A stretch of 64,000 nucleotides of DNA from VRUE01 sp963780815. GTDB lineage: Bacteria; Actinomycetota; Thermoleophilia; Solirubrobacterales; 70-9. Of the stretch, positions 16,351 through 24,213 are shown piece by piece (position 1 is the first letter of the stretch; every line of letters begins with the position of its first letter). The notes under the pieces are model-generated. The model had not been told where the DNA came from. It was given only the letters and a program-made list of their open reading frames with translations, and made no database searches. The stretch is taken from contig CAWADG010000008.1 of NCBI GenBank assembly GCA_963780815.1, positions 1-64,000 of the forward strand. Reading direction: 5' to 3'. A program made the translations under genes and the position numbers.

Positions 16351-16963
16351 TCGCGATATCGGAGCGGATGTCGGCCGGATACCTCGAACGAGGTCGAGCG
16401 GTGATGGCGGTGGGGGGAGGCTCGGGCGGCGGAGGCCGGGGAAAGGGGGCGACTAGGTGTGGAGGGCAGGTGGGTCGGCAGGGCGAGGTGTGCCGGGAGG
16501 TTGGGTGAGGGATCGGAGGGGACGAGTGCTGAGGGGTTGCGTAGGCTCGAGGTGGAGCGCTCTGCCGACCCTGGGAGATTATGTGGCCCGGGCAGCTGTC
16601 AAGCCCGAGCGGAGGGGTGTGTATATGTGATCTGAGGGGAGACTCGCTCGGGCTCTGCCGCGAGCGGCAGCCCGTCGGGTGACAGCTGCCCGGGCCATAT
16701 GGGTCGGGAGGCGGAACTGGCGCCTTGGGCGGGGCGGTCGGGCAGGGGCAAGGCCTTTCGGAGCCTGCGGCGAGACTGTGAGCGTAGAGACCCAGGTGCG
16801 GCTCGTCTGTGCCCGCAGGGGAACTCGAAACGAATCTCCTCGGAATGACGCTTGGACCCGTTACTGCGAAGTCCGCCCGGGCCAGTCGCTGAGACGGGCC
16901 GGCAACGAGGCAACCGATCGGGAGTGGGCCGCGTCAGCGTGGTCGGTGTCGCCGCAGAGGGGT
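16351..16963. other. Intergenic stretch holding a large cruciform
   Basis: About 600 bp without a credible protein on either strand. Its main content is the nested inverted repeat at 16584-16697, described separately. The G-rich plus strand between 16400 and 16540 (runs such as GGGGGGAGG) could form G-quadruplexes. Confidence 0.5.
16584..16697. repeat. Nested inverted repeat, multi-stem cruciform
   Basis: Outer arms of 18 bp (TGGCCCGGGCAGCTGTCA at 16584 and its exact complement at 16680) enclose a second perfect 10-bp stem (AGCCCGAGCG at 16602 and CGCTCGGGCT at 16645) and a third hairpin (CTGCCG-CGAG-CGGCAG at 16655-16670). This gives a 114-bp branched structure in single-stranded DNA or RNA. 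Candidates are an origin of transfer, a single-strand replication origin or a structured RNA. There is no coding potential. Confidence 0.75.
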
Positions 16964-17206
16964 TCAGCGGGGTCGGAAGCAGCTGAGGAGGAGGAGGGCG
17001 GCGAAACCGGAGGCGATTGCGAGCAGGAGGGCGAGGGAGCGGCCCTGGGATGCTAGGGAGGCGACCGCGAGCAGCGAGACGAAGGCGAGAACGAGGAGGG
17101 CCCCAATCAGGCCCTGTGCAGGGCGGTTGGCGCTGATTTCGGCTCCTTCGGCGAGGTCCTGATGGAAGCGCTGGCGGTCGAGGTGCTCGGGGTGGCGGAA
17201 TTGCAT
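16964..17206 (-). CDS. Small two-helix membrane protein
   Basis: The 80-residue protein has a charged N-terminus (MQFRHPEHLDRQRFHQDLAE) and two hydrophobic segments at about residues 33-53 (LIGALLVLAFVSLLAVASLA) and 57-76 (LALLLAIASGFAALLLLSCF). It ends in a basic FRPR. No family recognised. It is downstream of the ArdC-like gene in the same direction, 33 bp away, so probably in that operon. Confidence 0.6.
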   Translation of the reverse strand: MQFRHPEHLDRQRFHQDLAEGAEISANRPAQGLIGALLVLAFVSLLAVASLASQGRSLALLLAIASGFAALLLLSCFRPR

Positions 17207-17239
17207 CGCGCTGGAGGTTGGCGATCGGCGAGCGCACCT

Positions 17240-18319
17240 TCAGTGAGGGTCCGCACAGAGGGCGACGGCGTCCTCGACGCCCTTCGCGAGGCGGTCAATG
17301 AGCTGGGCGAGGGCCTCGATCTGATCGGTGGCCTCCTCCCCGCCCCAGCCGGCGAGGTAGGGGACCGAGTCGCCGGCGGTGTCGAGCCCGAGCCCGGCGC
17401 AGACGGTGAAGGCGACGGACTCGGCGACAAGCTCCTCGGAGGCGTAATCGAGGCAGGGGTCGCCCTCGCGGCGGTCGTGGCGGACGAGGCGGTGGGTGAG
17501 CTCGTGGACGAGGGTCTGGATTTCGGCGTTGGGGCTGCGATCGGGGCCGTCATCGATGACGATGCGGCCAGTCGCCGGTTCGTGGTAGCCGGCGGCTGCG
17601 CCGTGAATGGGCTCGAAGGTGACCTCGGAGCCGAGGTCGCTGGCGAGGGCGACGAGGGGCGGGCGGCAGCGCTCGAGGCCGTCGCCGGTGATCGGCTCGT
17701 GCGGCGGCTCGAGCGGGGCGGGACCGCCGGGGTGGTCGGGAACCGGGTCGACCTGGGAGCGGTCGAAGACGGGGACGAGGCGGAAGTAGGTGCGGGGGCG
17801 GTCGTCGGGGTGGGATCCGGCCTGGCTCCAGGACTCGAGCGCCTTCTTGGAGGGCGGAACCGGGGCCCAGATCCGGATCGATCTCTCACCCTTGCGGACG
17901 CAGTAGCCGAGCTTGAGCCAGGCGCGGAAGCCGGCGACACGGGTGGCGTCGGGCATCTGGTGAGCTATGAGGATGGTGTTAGCGAGACTGTACGTACGGA
18001 AGTGGTGCCGCGCGCGCAGCCAATTGCGCCAGCCCTTGCTCGTCCGCAAGCTGGCGATCGCCTCCTTCATGCGCTCGCGGTCGCGAGCGCGGCGGGTGGC
18101 GCGCTCGTCATCGGCGGAGCCGTTGCGAGTTGTCGACGTGCTCATCGCACGCCCCTTGCGAGACGTCGCCGGCGCTTTGCTTAGAGGCAACGGCCGGGGC
18201 GCATGACGGAGTAGCTGCGCGCCGAAGCACTGGGCGCAAGAGCACTCCGGGATGGCGACGCCTGTGTGAGGGCAATGGGGAGTGTTCGCCATTGCCCCTA
18301 AGACGGACGCGGGGCTCAC
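17240..18319 (-). CDS. ArdC-like protein with HExxH metallopeptidase site
   Basis: The long form has 359 residues. From about residue 80 it matches the ArdC antirestriction layout: a ssDNA-binding N-domain (WRNWLRARHHFRTYSLANTI, then LIAHQMPDATRVAGFRAWLK and YCVRKGERSIRIWAP) followed by a zinc peptidase motif (IQTLVHELTHRLVRHDRREG) and a later Glu in YASEELVAESVAF. The GTG at 18319 overlaps the stop of the M48 gene (GTGA), supporting coupling. An ATG at 18145 would give the ArdC part alone. The extra N-terminus holds a Cys/His cluster (HCPHTGVAIPECSCAQC) that could bind zinc. It may protect incoming island DNA from restriction. Confidence 0.75.
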   Translation of the reverse strand: MSPASVLGAMANTPHCPHTGVAIPECSCAQCFGAQLLRHAPRPLPLSKAPATSRKGRAMSTSTTRNGSADDERATRRARDRERMKEAIASLRTSKGWRNWLRARHHFRTYSLANTILIAHQMPDATRVAGFRAWLKLGYCVRKGERSIRIWAPVPPSKKALESWSQAGSHPDDRPRTYFRLVPVFDRSQVDPVPDHPGGPAPLEPPHEPITGDGLERCRPPLVALASDLGSEVTFEPIHGAAAGYHEPATGRIVIDDGPDRSPNAEIQTLVHELTHRLVRHDRREGDPCLDYASEELVAESVAFTVCAGLGLDTAGDSVPYLAGWGGEEATDQIEALAQLIDRLAKGVEDAVALCADPH

Positions 18320-19236
18320 TTCGACACCGCCTTGAAGGACGCTCGGTGGAGGCGCTCGATGCGATGGGCGACGGGCGGGTGTTGAGCGAGGTCGAAAGGC
18401 AGGCGGGGGTGGGCGAAATCAAACGCCTGCTCGAAATCAGTGAGATGCTGAGCCAGGTCCTCGCCGTGCCCGAGAGCGGCAGCGAAGGCATCGGCCGCAT
18501 ACTCCCGGGTGCGCCAATAGGCGGCCCAGAACGGGGCGAGGATCGTCGTGGCGATGCCACCGCCAGCAAAGCGGAGGGTCCACCGCGTAGTGACCCAGAG
18601 CAGATTTGCCGCTTGGTGATCGTCGGCCTTGGGAACCCCTCGACCCGCAGATGGTGAGGGCGCGAGGGGATCGCCAAGGAAGACGAGGCGATCAAGTGCC
18701 TCCGTGAGTCGGGCGTCGAGAGTCTCGAGGTGCCCGAGCTCGTGGGCGATGATGCCCCCCAGCGAATCGCTCTCCAAGAGCGGGCGGCTGAGAACCAGAC
18801 AACGACCTCGTGAGGCAGCGCTAGGCAGCGGTTGATCGAGGATCCAGCAGGAGAGAGTTGGAGGTATCGAGTAGCCGGTGGCTTCGAGAAGGTTGAGCGT
18901 ATCCTCGATTGAGGCCCGCTCTTCGCCTGTTGGTCGGCGCGCCCCGACCGACCGGCACCAAACCGGCCCGCGTCCGGGACATACGAACGCAAGAAGCGAC
19001 CAGAGCAGCGGTGCTACGGCGGCAGCCCAGGCGAGCGATTCGGCGCCGAGCCCAATGGGGAAAAGTACCCCGATGGTCGCCGCACCAGTAAAGACCAGGA
19101 GCCAGCGAGCACTGGCTCCCAGCAGCACCTCGACGAAAAGCGTCAGGAGGTAGAGACCAAGGCCGACCGCGGCGGGGAGAAACGACGCGGTCTCGGCGGG
19201 GTCCCTAGGAGCCGTTCCTTCCGTCTGGGTGTGCAT
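18316..19236 (-). CDS. M48-family membrane zinc metallopeptidase
   Basis: The 306-residue protein has two N-terminal membrane segments (AAVGLGLYLLTLFVEVLLGA; LVFTGAATIGVLFPIGLGAE and a following hydrophobic stretch), the catalytic GGIIAHELGHLETLDARLTE motif, and the distal zinc ligand in RTREYAADAFAAALG. This is the HtpX/M48B arrangement with the active site in the cytoplasm or at the membrane. It likely degrades membrane or signalling proteins. It is translationally coupled to the ArdC-like gene. Confidence 0.8.
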   Translation of the reverse strand: MHTQTEGTAPRDPAETASFLPAAVGLGLYLLTLFVEVLLGASARWLLVFTGAATIGVLFPIGLGAESLAWAAAVAPLLWSLLAFVCPGRGPVWCRSVGARRPTGEERASIEDTLNLLEATGYSIPPTLSCWILDQPLPSAASRGRCLVLSRPLLESDSLGGIIAHELGHLETLDARLTEALDRLVFLGDPLAPSPSAGRGVPKADDHQAANLLWVTTRWTLRFAGGGIATTILAPFWAAYWRTREYAADAFAAALGHGEDLAQHLTDFEQAFDFAHPRLPFDLAQHPPVAHRIERLHRASFKAVSK

Positions 19237-19340
19237 GGGCGATCCCCAGCACGCTCCGCGTGCGACAAATGGGAGTCCTGCGCACCCAGGCGGACGTGTC
19301 TCGGGGGCTCAGCATGTGCGAATCTCAGCCGTGGTCCCAT

Positions 19341-20657
19341 CTACGGCTCCAGCAAACTGTCGACCAGTCTCTTGACTTCCCGTGATTCAGAGGCGATGAG
19401 CTCAGGGTCGGGCATGTCCCTTACGGCGACCTTGCTCCATCGGTGCTGCCTTTGGAGGCGCTCCATGAAGAGCCGTGTTCGCGGGGTGGCGCAGAAGAAG
19501 ATCACCGCGTCATAGGCGTCGTTTTGAAGGTCGGCTCGCGGCACAAGGGTTCCGCCGTTGTTTGGCGTCAGCCTGTAGTTGATCGCGAAACGCTTGCCAC
19601 CAAGCCGGACCTCGGCCCCAGGGACTTTGGCGGTCCTGCCGTGGGTCTTGAGCAGGAGTCGCCGACTCAGCCACTCGGCATTAGGGGAGCATTGGCGGAT
19701 GTAGAGCCGCAGCTCATTCAGGGCAAGCCAATGGCGGACACCACCGGGCCTTGGCCTGAACCAATCCAGTGGGGTATCGGCCAACCGGTTGCCAACCCAG
19801 GTGAGGGCAATCCATTGTGGCTCGCCAGCGAGGAACGCATGGCGAGTCGCGAAGTTTCCCGCGCAGAGCCGCGCCGCCAGCTCCTCGATCGCCTCAGGAT
19901 TGCAATCGAGAAACCGAGCGAGCTGATCGAGGCGGACGGCCCCCTGTTCTGAGATCAGGCGCATAGCCGCCTTCTCCTTGGCTGTGGGATTTCGCTTTGC
20001 TTCGCGCCGAGGCCGTCGATCCTGCGGAATCGTTCCCGGTAGGTCTCGGATGATTAGCTTCGGCCAGTCCTCCTCGTTTCCGATGCGACGCAGGAGCCTT
20101 CCCGGGTTAGGGGCGCAGAAATAGACAATGGCGTCATAACGGGCGCTGTTCTCGGCAAGTATGCGCTGGTAGGCACTCCTGGTCTTGCAGCTGAGCTCGG
20201 CCTCAATGGCATGGCGCTCACCCGCAACCTCGAAAAGGCCGTCGGGAATCTGGGCGCCTTTGTGTCTCGTCCCTTGGATGGCGGTTTCGCTGTGCCACCT
20301 ACCATTGGGTTCGCGCCGTTCGAGATGGAGGCGGACCTCATTCACTGCCCGACGGTGATGGAGGTAGGGGAGTTGGGGCGGATAGGTGCGGTGACACCGG
20401 TCCGTCTGCGAAAGGCGCACGCCCTTACGCGTCAGCCAGAGCCAAGAGGGTTCCCCGGCGAGGAATCTCTCGCTACGGATCAGGCGTTCATTCTCGAGCC
20501 GGCTGATAAGAGCGTCGGTGTTCTTCGCCTCGAGTCTTAGGAATCGAGCCAGCTGATCTCGAGGAATCGCCGTTTGTTCGGCGACAAGTCGAAGGGCGGT
20601 TAGCCAATGGTCGGTCGGTCTGCCGCTTGCAGAGTCGGTCTTGGCGGGCGAAAGCAT
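19341..20657 (-). CDS. Replication-relaxation-like protein, internally duplicated
   Basis: The 438-residue protein contains two tandem copies of one unit. Copy 1: winged helix (IPRDQLARFLRLEAKNTDAL, FLAGEPSWLWLTRKGVRL), then VNEVRLHLERREPNGRWHSE, AQIPDGLFEVAGERHAIEAE and YDAIVYFCAPNPGRLLRRIG. Copy 2: VRLDQLARFLDCNPEAIEEL, FLAGEPQWIALTWVGNRLAD, LNELRLYIRQCSPNAEWLSR, AKVPGAEVRLGGKRFAINYR and YDAVIFFCATPRTRLFMERL. The layout resembles replication-relaxation family proteins of actinobacterial plasmids. Copy 1 keeps a nuclease-like D..ExE pattern (PDG...IEAEL) that copy 2 has lost (PGA...INYRL). The start at 20657 is the first ATG before natural sequence. It probably has a role in replication or mobilisation of the island. 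Confidence 0.7.
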   Translation of the reverse strand: MLSPAKTDSASGRPTDHWLTALRLVAEQTAIPRDQLARFLRLEAKNTDALISRLENERLIRSERFLAGEPSWLWLTRKGVRLSQTDRCHRTYPPQLPYLHHRRAVNEVRLHLERREPNGRWHSETAIQGTRHKGAQIPDGLFEVAGERHAIEAELSCKTRSAYQRILAENSARYDAIVYFCAPNPGRLLRRIGNEEDWPKLIIRDLPGTIPQDRRPRREAKRNPTAKEKAAMRLISEQGAVRLDQLARFLDCNPEAIEELAARLCAGNFATRHAFLAGEPQWIALTWVGNRLADTPLDWFRPRPGGVRHWLALNELRLYIRQCSPNAEWLSRRLLLKTHGRTAKVPGAEVRLGGKRFAINYRLTPNNGGTLVPRADLQNDAYDAVIFFCATPRTRLFMERLQRQHRWSKVAVRDMPDPELIASESREVKRLVDSLLEP

Positions 20658-20903
20658 GCCCGAGCTTCGGCACGCGGAGCGTGCGAGCATGCGAGTGGCT
20701 GCTTCCCCGCCATCTGGAGCGATCGAAAGCCCCCGGTAGACGAGCGGCTGGGTCCTCCGAGACGCCCTTCGATGTAGCCAGAATGTAGCCACGAACGGTC
20801 GGCGCGCCTCGGAGCATGGCGGAACGCGGCGGATTCCCGAGAAGTCACCGTGCGCAGCAATTCGGCCCCCAGAGCCAGTTTCCGGCAAGAATCGGAATTG
20901 AAC
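20658..20903. other. Right-end non-coding segment of the island
   Basis: No gene seen. It holds the recurring palindrome GGCACGCGGAGCGTGCGAG near 20669, inside GCATGC direct arms, and the paired TGTAGCCA repeats at 20773-20791. It forms the inner flank of the right recombination site. Confidence 0.5.
20773..20791. promoter_or_regulatory. Candidate integrase arm-type sites, right end
   Basis: TGTAGCCA occurs at 20773 and 20784 with the same 11-bp spacing as the pair at 4352/4363. In the excised circle the two pairs would flank the recombination core in the same orientation. Confidence 0.5.
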
Positions 20904-20950
20904 GGAATGCGCCCGACGAGAATCGAACTCGCGACCTTCGGCTTGAAAGA
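20904..20950. repeat. attR-like 47-bp direct repeat inside the tRNA gene
   Basis: Identical to 4241-4287. It covers the 3' half of the tRNA from the anticodon loop to the end, so integration preserves a complete tRNA here. Confidence 0.85.
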
Positions 20951-21003
20951 CCGACGCTCTTTGGACCCCGTGAAGGGTCCGTTGACCACTGAGCTACGGG
21001 CGC
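20908..21003 (-). tRNA. tRNA with anticodon UUC (Glu by codon) and oversized D-loop
   Basis: The 96-nt gene has a 7-bp acceptor stem (GCGCCCG/CGGGCGC), D-stem GCTC/GAGC, a 5-bp anticodon stem TCGGT/GCCGA around loop CTTTCAA (anticodon TTC), variable AGGTC, T-arm with TTCGATT and discriminator A; CCA is not encoded. The D-loop is 31 nt instead of about 8-11 and contains a 6-bp hairpin GGACCC/GGGTCC. The acceptor and D-arm look more like a tRNA-Arg body than a usual bacterial tRNA-Glu. The 3' half is the island's integration site. Whether it is functional cannot be judged here. Confidence 0.7.
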
Positions 21004-21044
21004 AGAGGCGTGAACTCTAACGGCGCGGTGAGAGAATCGGATCC

Positions 21045-21806
21045 ATGAGCATGGACCTCGGGCTCGAGGGGCGCGTGGCGCTGGTGATGGGGGCGAGCCG
21101 CGGGATCGGCCGCGGGATCGCGGCGGCGCTGGCCCGCGAAGGAGCGAGGGTCGCGATCGCCAGCCGCTCGCTGGAGAGGATCGAGGAGGCGGCATCGGCG
21201 ATCGATGGCGACGTCACCCCGTTCGTCGCCGACGCGTCAGACATCGACCGCGTTGCCGGCCTCCCCGAAGAGATCGCGGGCGCCCTCGGCCCGGTCGAGA
21301 TCCTCGTCGCCAATACCGGCGGGCCGCCGTTCGGGGGCGCCCTCGACCAGGGCGTCGCGCAGTGGGAGGAGGCCTACCGCTCGCTCGTTCTCGCCCCGAT
21401 GACGCTCGCCGCGGCGGTGGTGCCGGGGATGCGTGAGAAAGGCTGGGGCCGGATCGTCAACGTCGGCTCGACCTCTACCCGCGAGCCGATCCCCGGGCTC
21501 GGCCTCTCCAACTCGCACCGGATGGCGGCGGTCGGGTTCCTGAAGACGCTCTCTCGCGAGGTCGCCGGCGACGGCATCACCGTCAACACGGTTGCGACCG
21601 GGCGCTTCGCCACCGAACGCCTCGCCGGCGAGGACGGCTCGCTCGACGCCGCCGAAGCCGCAGCCCGGACCGAGGTGCCGGCGGGCCGGCTGGGGATGCC
21701 CGAGGAGTACGGCGACCTCGTCGCCTTCCTCTGCTCCGAGCGCGCCGCCTACATCACCGGCGCGACGATCCCGATCGACGGCGGTCTCCTCCGCTCGCCG
21801 TCCTAG
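21045..21806 (+). CDS. Short-chain dehydrogenase/reductase, atypical active site
   Basis: The 253-residue protein has the SDR cofactor motif (ALVMGASRGIGRGIAAALAR), the NAG-like motif as VANTGGPPFGG, the strand GRIVNVGSTSTREPIPGLGL and the C-terminal ITGATIPIDGGLL. The canonical YxxxK is replaced by the segment GLSNSHRMAAVGFLK, as in a known FabG-like subgroup lacking the usual tetrad. Reaction uncertain: reduction of a keto-acyl or similar substrate with NAD(P)H is the family default. It is the first chromosomal gene right of the tRNA and is followed 9 bp later by the CDF transporter, so the two are co-transcribed. Confidence 0.85.
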   Translation: MSMDLGLEGRVALVMGASRGIGRGIAAALAREGARVAIASRSLERIEEAASAIDGDVTPFVADASDIDRVAGLPEEIAGALGPVEILVANTGGPPFGGALDQGVAQWEEAYRSLVLAPMTLAAAVVPGMREKGWGRIVNVGSTSTREPIPGLGLSNSHRMAAVGFLKTLSREVAGDGITVNTVATGRFATERLAGEDGSLDAAEAAARTEVPAGRLGMPEEYGDLVAFLCSERAAYITGATIPIDGGLLRSPS

Positions 21807-21815
21807 GAGCCGGCG

Positions 21816-22715
21816 ATGGCCCACTCCCACCACGGCCACAGCCACGGCGTCTCCGCCGACGCCGACCGCGGCAGGCTCTGGATCGCGCTGGCATTGATCC
21901 TCGGCCTGATGGCCGGCGAGGTGGTCGCCGGCATCCTCGCCGACTCGCTGGCGCTGCTCTCCGACGCCGCGCACATGCTCACCGACGCGGCGGCGATCGG
22001 CCTCTCGCTCGTCGCCATCCGCCTCAGCCGTCGCCCCCCCGGCGGAGCGATGACCTTTGGCCTGAAACGGGTCGAGATCCTCTCGGCCCAGGGGAACGGG
22101 GTGACGCTGCTGGTGCTGGCGGCGGTGATCGCGATCGAGGCCGTCCGCCGGCTGATCGACCCGCCCTCGGTCGAGGGCGGCCTGGTGCTGATCGTCGCCC
22201 TCGCCGGCATCGCAGTCAACCTGACCGCGACCGCAGTGCTCGCCGGCGCCAACCGCGAGAGGCTCAACGTCGAGGGCAGCTACCAGCACATCCTGACCGA
22301 TCTCTACGCGTTCATCGGCACCGCGATCGCCGCGATCCTGATCATCACCACCGGGTTCGAGCGCGCCGACCCGATCGTCTCGATCCTGGTCGCCCTTCTG
22401 ATGCTGCGCTCGGCCTACGGCCTGCTCCGCGACTCCGGCCGCGTCTTCCTCGAGGCGGCGCCGAAGGGGATCGACCCCGAGGTAATCGGCCGGCGGATGT
22501 GCGAGCAGCCCGGGGTGGTCGAGGTCCACGACCTCCACGTCTGGGAGGTCACCTCCGAGTTCCCGGCGCTGGCCGCGCACGTGATCGTCAGGCGCGACGC
22601 CGATTGCCACCTGGCACGGCTCGAGCTCTCCGGCCTGCTCGAGGACGAGTTCGACATCCACCACACCACTCTCCAGGTCGAGCACGAGCCGGAGCGGCTG
22701 CTGCAGATCGAGTAG
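21816..22715 (+). CDS. CDF-family divalent metal efflux transporter
   Basis: The 299-residue membrane protein begins with a His-rich metal-binding leader (HSHHGHSHG) and has six hydrophobic helices. The HxxxD metal sites appear as LLSDAAHMLTDAAAIGL in TM2 and GSYQHILTDLYAF in TM5. A cytoplasmic C-terminal domain (HDLHVWEVTSEFPALAAHVI) completes a CzcD/ZitB-type proton antiporter for Zn2+ or related ions. It converges on lysS with 4 bp between the stops. Confidence 0.92.
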   Translation: MAHSHHGHSHGVSADADRGRLWIALALILGLMAGEVVAGILADSLALLSDAAHMLTDAAAIGLSLVAIRLSRRPPGGAMTFGLKRVEILSAQGNGVTLLVLAAVIAIEAVRRLIDPPSVEGGLVLIVALAGIAVNLTATAVLAGANRERLNVEGSYQHILTDLYAFIGTAIAAILIITTGFERADPIVSILVALLMLRSAYGLLRDSGRVFLEAAPKGIDPEVIGRRMCEQPGVVEVHDLHVWEVTSEFPALAAHVIVRRDADCHLARLELSGLLEDEFDIHHTTLQVEHEPERLLQIE

Positions 22716-22719
22716 CCGC

Positions 22720-24204
22720 TCAGCCCTCGGCGGGGCGCTCCCGCATCGACGGGAACAGGATCACGTCGCGCAGCGTCTGCGAGCCGCTGATGATCATCAT
22801 CAGCCGGTCGACGCCGAGGCCGCACCCGCTCGCTGTCAGCATCCCGTATTCGAGCGCCCGCACGAACTCCTCGTCGTGCTCATGCGGGTTCTCCTCGGCG
22901 CCGGACTCCTGCCGCTGTCGCTGTTCGACGAACCGCCGCCGCTGCTCGACCGGGTCGTTGATGTCGGTGCCGCCGCCGAGGATCTCCATCCCGGCGACGA
23001 TCCCGTCGAAGGCCTCGCCGAGCAGGGTCGGGTGCTCGGCGACCGGCTTGACCAATGGCCAGATGTCGAGCGGCAGGTCTTCGATCCAGGTCGGCTGGAC
23101 CAGCTTCGGCTCGACCAGCTTGCCCTGGAGGGTGTCGACCAGCCCCGCCCAGTCGTCGTCCGGCGCGGCGTCCTCGCCGGCCAGCTCGGCGAGCTCGTCG
23201 CGGCTCGCCTCGGTGATGTCGACGCCGGTCTCCTCGAGCAGGGCGTCGCGCAGCTTGACCCGCTTCCACGGCGTCGCGAAGTCGATCGTCTCGCCGTCGC
23301 GCTCGACCTTCGTCGTCCCGAGAACCCTCTCGACGACGTCGGCGACCAGCTCTTCGCCGACCTTCATCACGCCGTGGTAATCGGCGCCGCTGACGAACCA
23401 CTCGAGCATCGTGAACTCGGGGTTGTGCTGGGGCGACATACCCTCGTTGCGGAAGAACTTGCCGAGCTCGTAGACGTCCTCGAAGCCGCCGACGATCGCC
23501 CGCTTCAGGTAGAGCTCGGTCGCGATCCGCAGGTAGAGATGGCGGTCGAGCGCGTGATGGTGGGTCTTGAACGGCCGCGCCGCGGCGCCGCCGGTCATCC
23601 GCTGCAGGATCGGGGTTTCGAGCTCGACGAAGCCGCGCTCGTTCATGTGCTCGCGGATCGCCGCCAGCACCCTGGCGCGCATCAGGAACACCTCGCGCGA
23701 GCGCTCGTTCGCCATCAGGTCGAGCTCGCGCTGGCGATAGCGCACGTCGGGGTCGGAGATGCCGTGGAAGAGGTCGGGCGGGTCGCGGAGCGCCTTCGCG
23801 AGCAGGATGCACTCGCGGACCTCGATCGCGAGCTGGCCTCGTTTAGTCACATAGAGGTCCCCTTCCACGCCGACGATGTCGCCGATATCGAGGTCCTCGA
23901 TCCGATCGTAGGCCTCCTGGCCGAGGGCGTCGACCCGGGCGTAGGCCTGAATCGTCCCGGAGAGGTCGCGGACGTCGAAGAAGGTCGTCTTGCCGTGGCC
24001 GCGCCGGCCGGTCACACGGCCGGAGATTCGGTAGGAGAACTCGCCGTGCTCACCCTCACCCAGCGCCTCCGGGTCGTGCGCCTCGAGGATCGAGTCGATC
24101 CGGACGCGGTCGGAGAATGAGCGCGGGAACGGGTCGATCCCCTCGCCGCGCAGGCGCTCGGCCTTGGCCGCGCGCTCGGCCTCCGGCGAGCCACCCTCGC
24201 TCAA
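22720..24204 (-). CDS. lysS: Lysyl-tRNA synthetase, class II
   Basis: The 494-residue protein has an N-terminal OB-fold anticodon domain (SYRISGRVTGRRGHGKTTFF) and the class II catalytic core: motif 1 region FVELETPILQRMTGGAAARP, motif 2 FRNEGMSPQHNPEFTMLEWF, and motif 3 GCGLGVDRLMMIISG, ending DVILFPSMRERPAEG. It charges tRNA-Lys in the cytoplasm. Motif 2 has MSPQ where many LysS have ISTR. The annotated start is a TTG at 24204, just next to a 58-bp dispersed repeat, and there is no good ribosome binding site. A dispensable N-terminal extension makes the exact start uncertain. Confidence 0.93.
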   Translation of the reverse strand: MSEGGSPEAERAAKAERLRGEGIDPFPRSFSDRVRIDSILEAHDPEALGEGEHGEFSYRISGRVTGRRGHGKTTFFDVRDLSGTIQAYARVDALGQEAYDRIEDLDIGDIVGVEGDLYVTKRGQLAIEVRECILLAKALRDPPDLFHGISDPDVRYRQRELDLMANERSREVFLMRARVLAAIREHMNERGFVELETPILQRMTGGAAARPFKTHHHALDRHLYLRIATELYLKRAIVGGFEDVYELGKFFRNEGMSPQHNPEFTMLEWFVSGADYHGVMKVGEELVADVVERVLGTTKVERDGETIDFATPWKRVKLRDALLEETGVDITEASRDELAELAGEDAAPDDDWAGLVDTLQGKLVEPKLVQPTWIEDLPLDIWPLVKPVAEHPTLLGEAFDGIVAGMEILGGGTDINDPVEQRRRFVEQRQRQESGAEENPHEHDEEFVRALEYGMLTASGCGLGVDRLMMIISGSQTLRDVILFPSMRERPAEG

Positions 24205-24213
24205 GACAATGCT

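Larger units (their letters stand above)
4241..20950. mobile_element. tRNA-integrated genomic island, about 16.7 kb
   Basis: A 47-bp perfect direct repeat (4241-4287 and 20904-20950) flanks the region. The right copy is the 3' half of a tRNA gene whose 5' half continues to 21003; the left copy is an orphan fragment. A tyrosine recombinase lies 96 bp inside the left repeat, and pairs of TGTAGCCA repeats with the same 11-bp spacing lie inside both ends. Contents are accessory: HU, DprA, sigma-like proteins, Fic, three toxin-antitoxin pairs, nucleotidyltransferases, ArdC-like and M48 metalloproteins and a replication-relaxation-like protein. No relaxase or type IV secretion genes were recognised, so it is at best mobilisable. 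The integrase is broken as read. Confidence 0.85.

Noticed and set aside
20951..21003. The GGACCC hairpin of the tRNA taken as the true anticodon arm of a class II tRNA
   Set aside because: It would leave an 8-nt loop, and the D-stem GCTC/GAGC and a proper 7-nt anticodon loop fit better with the other arm.
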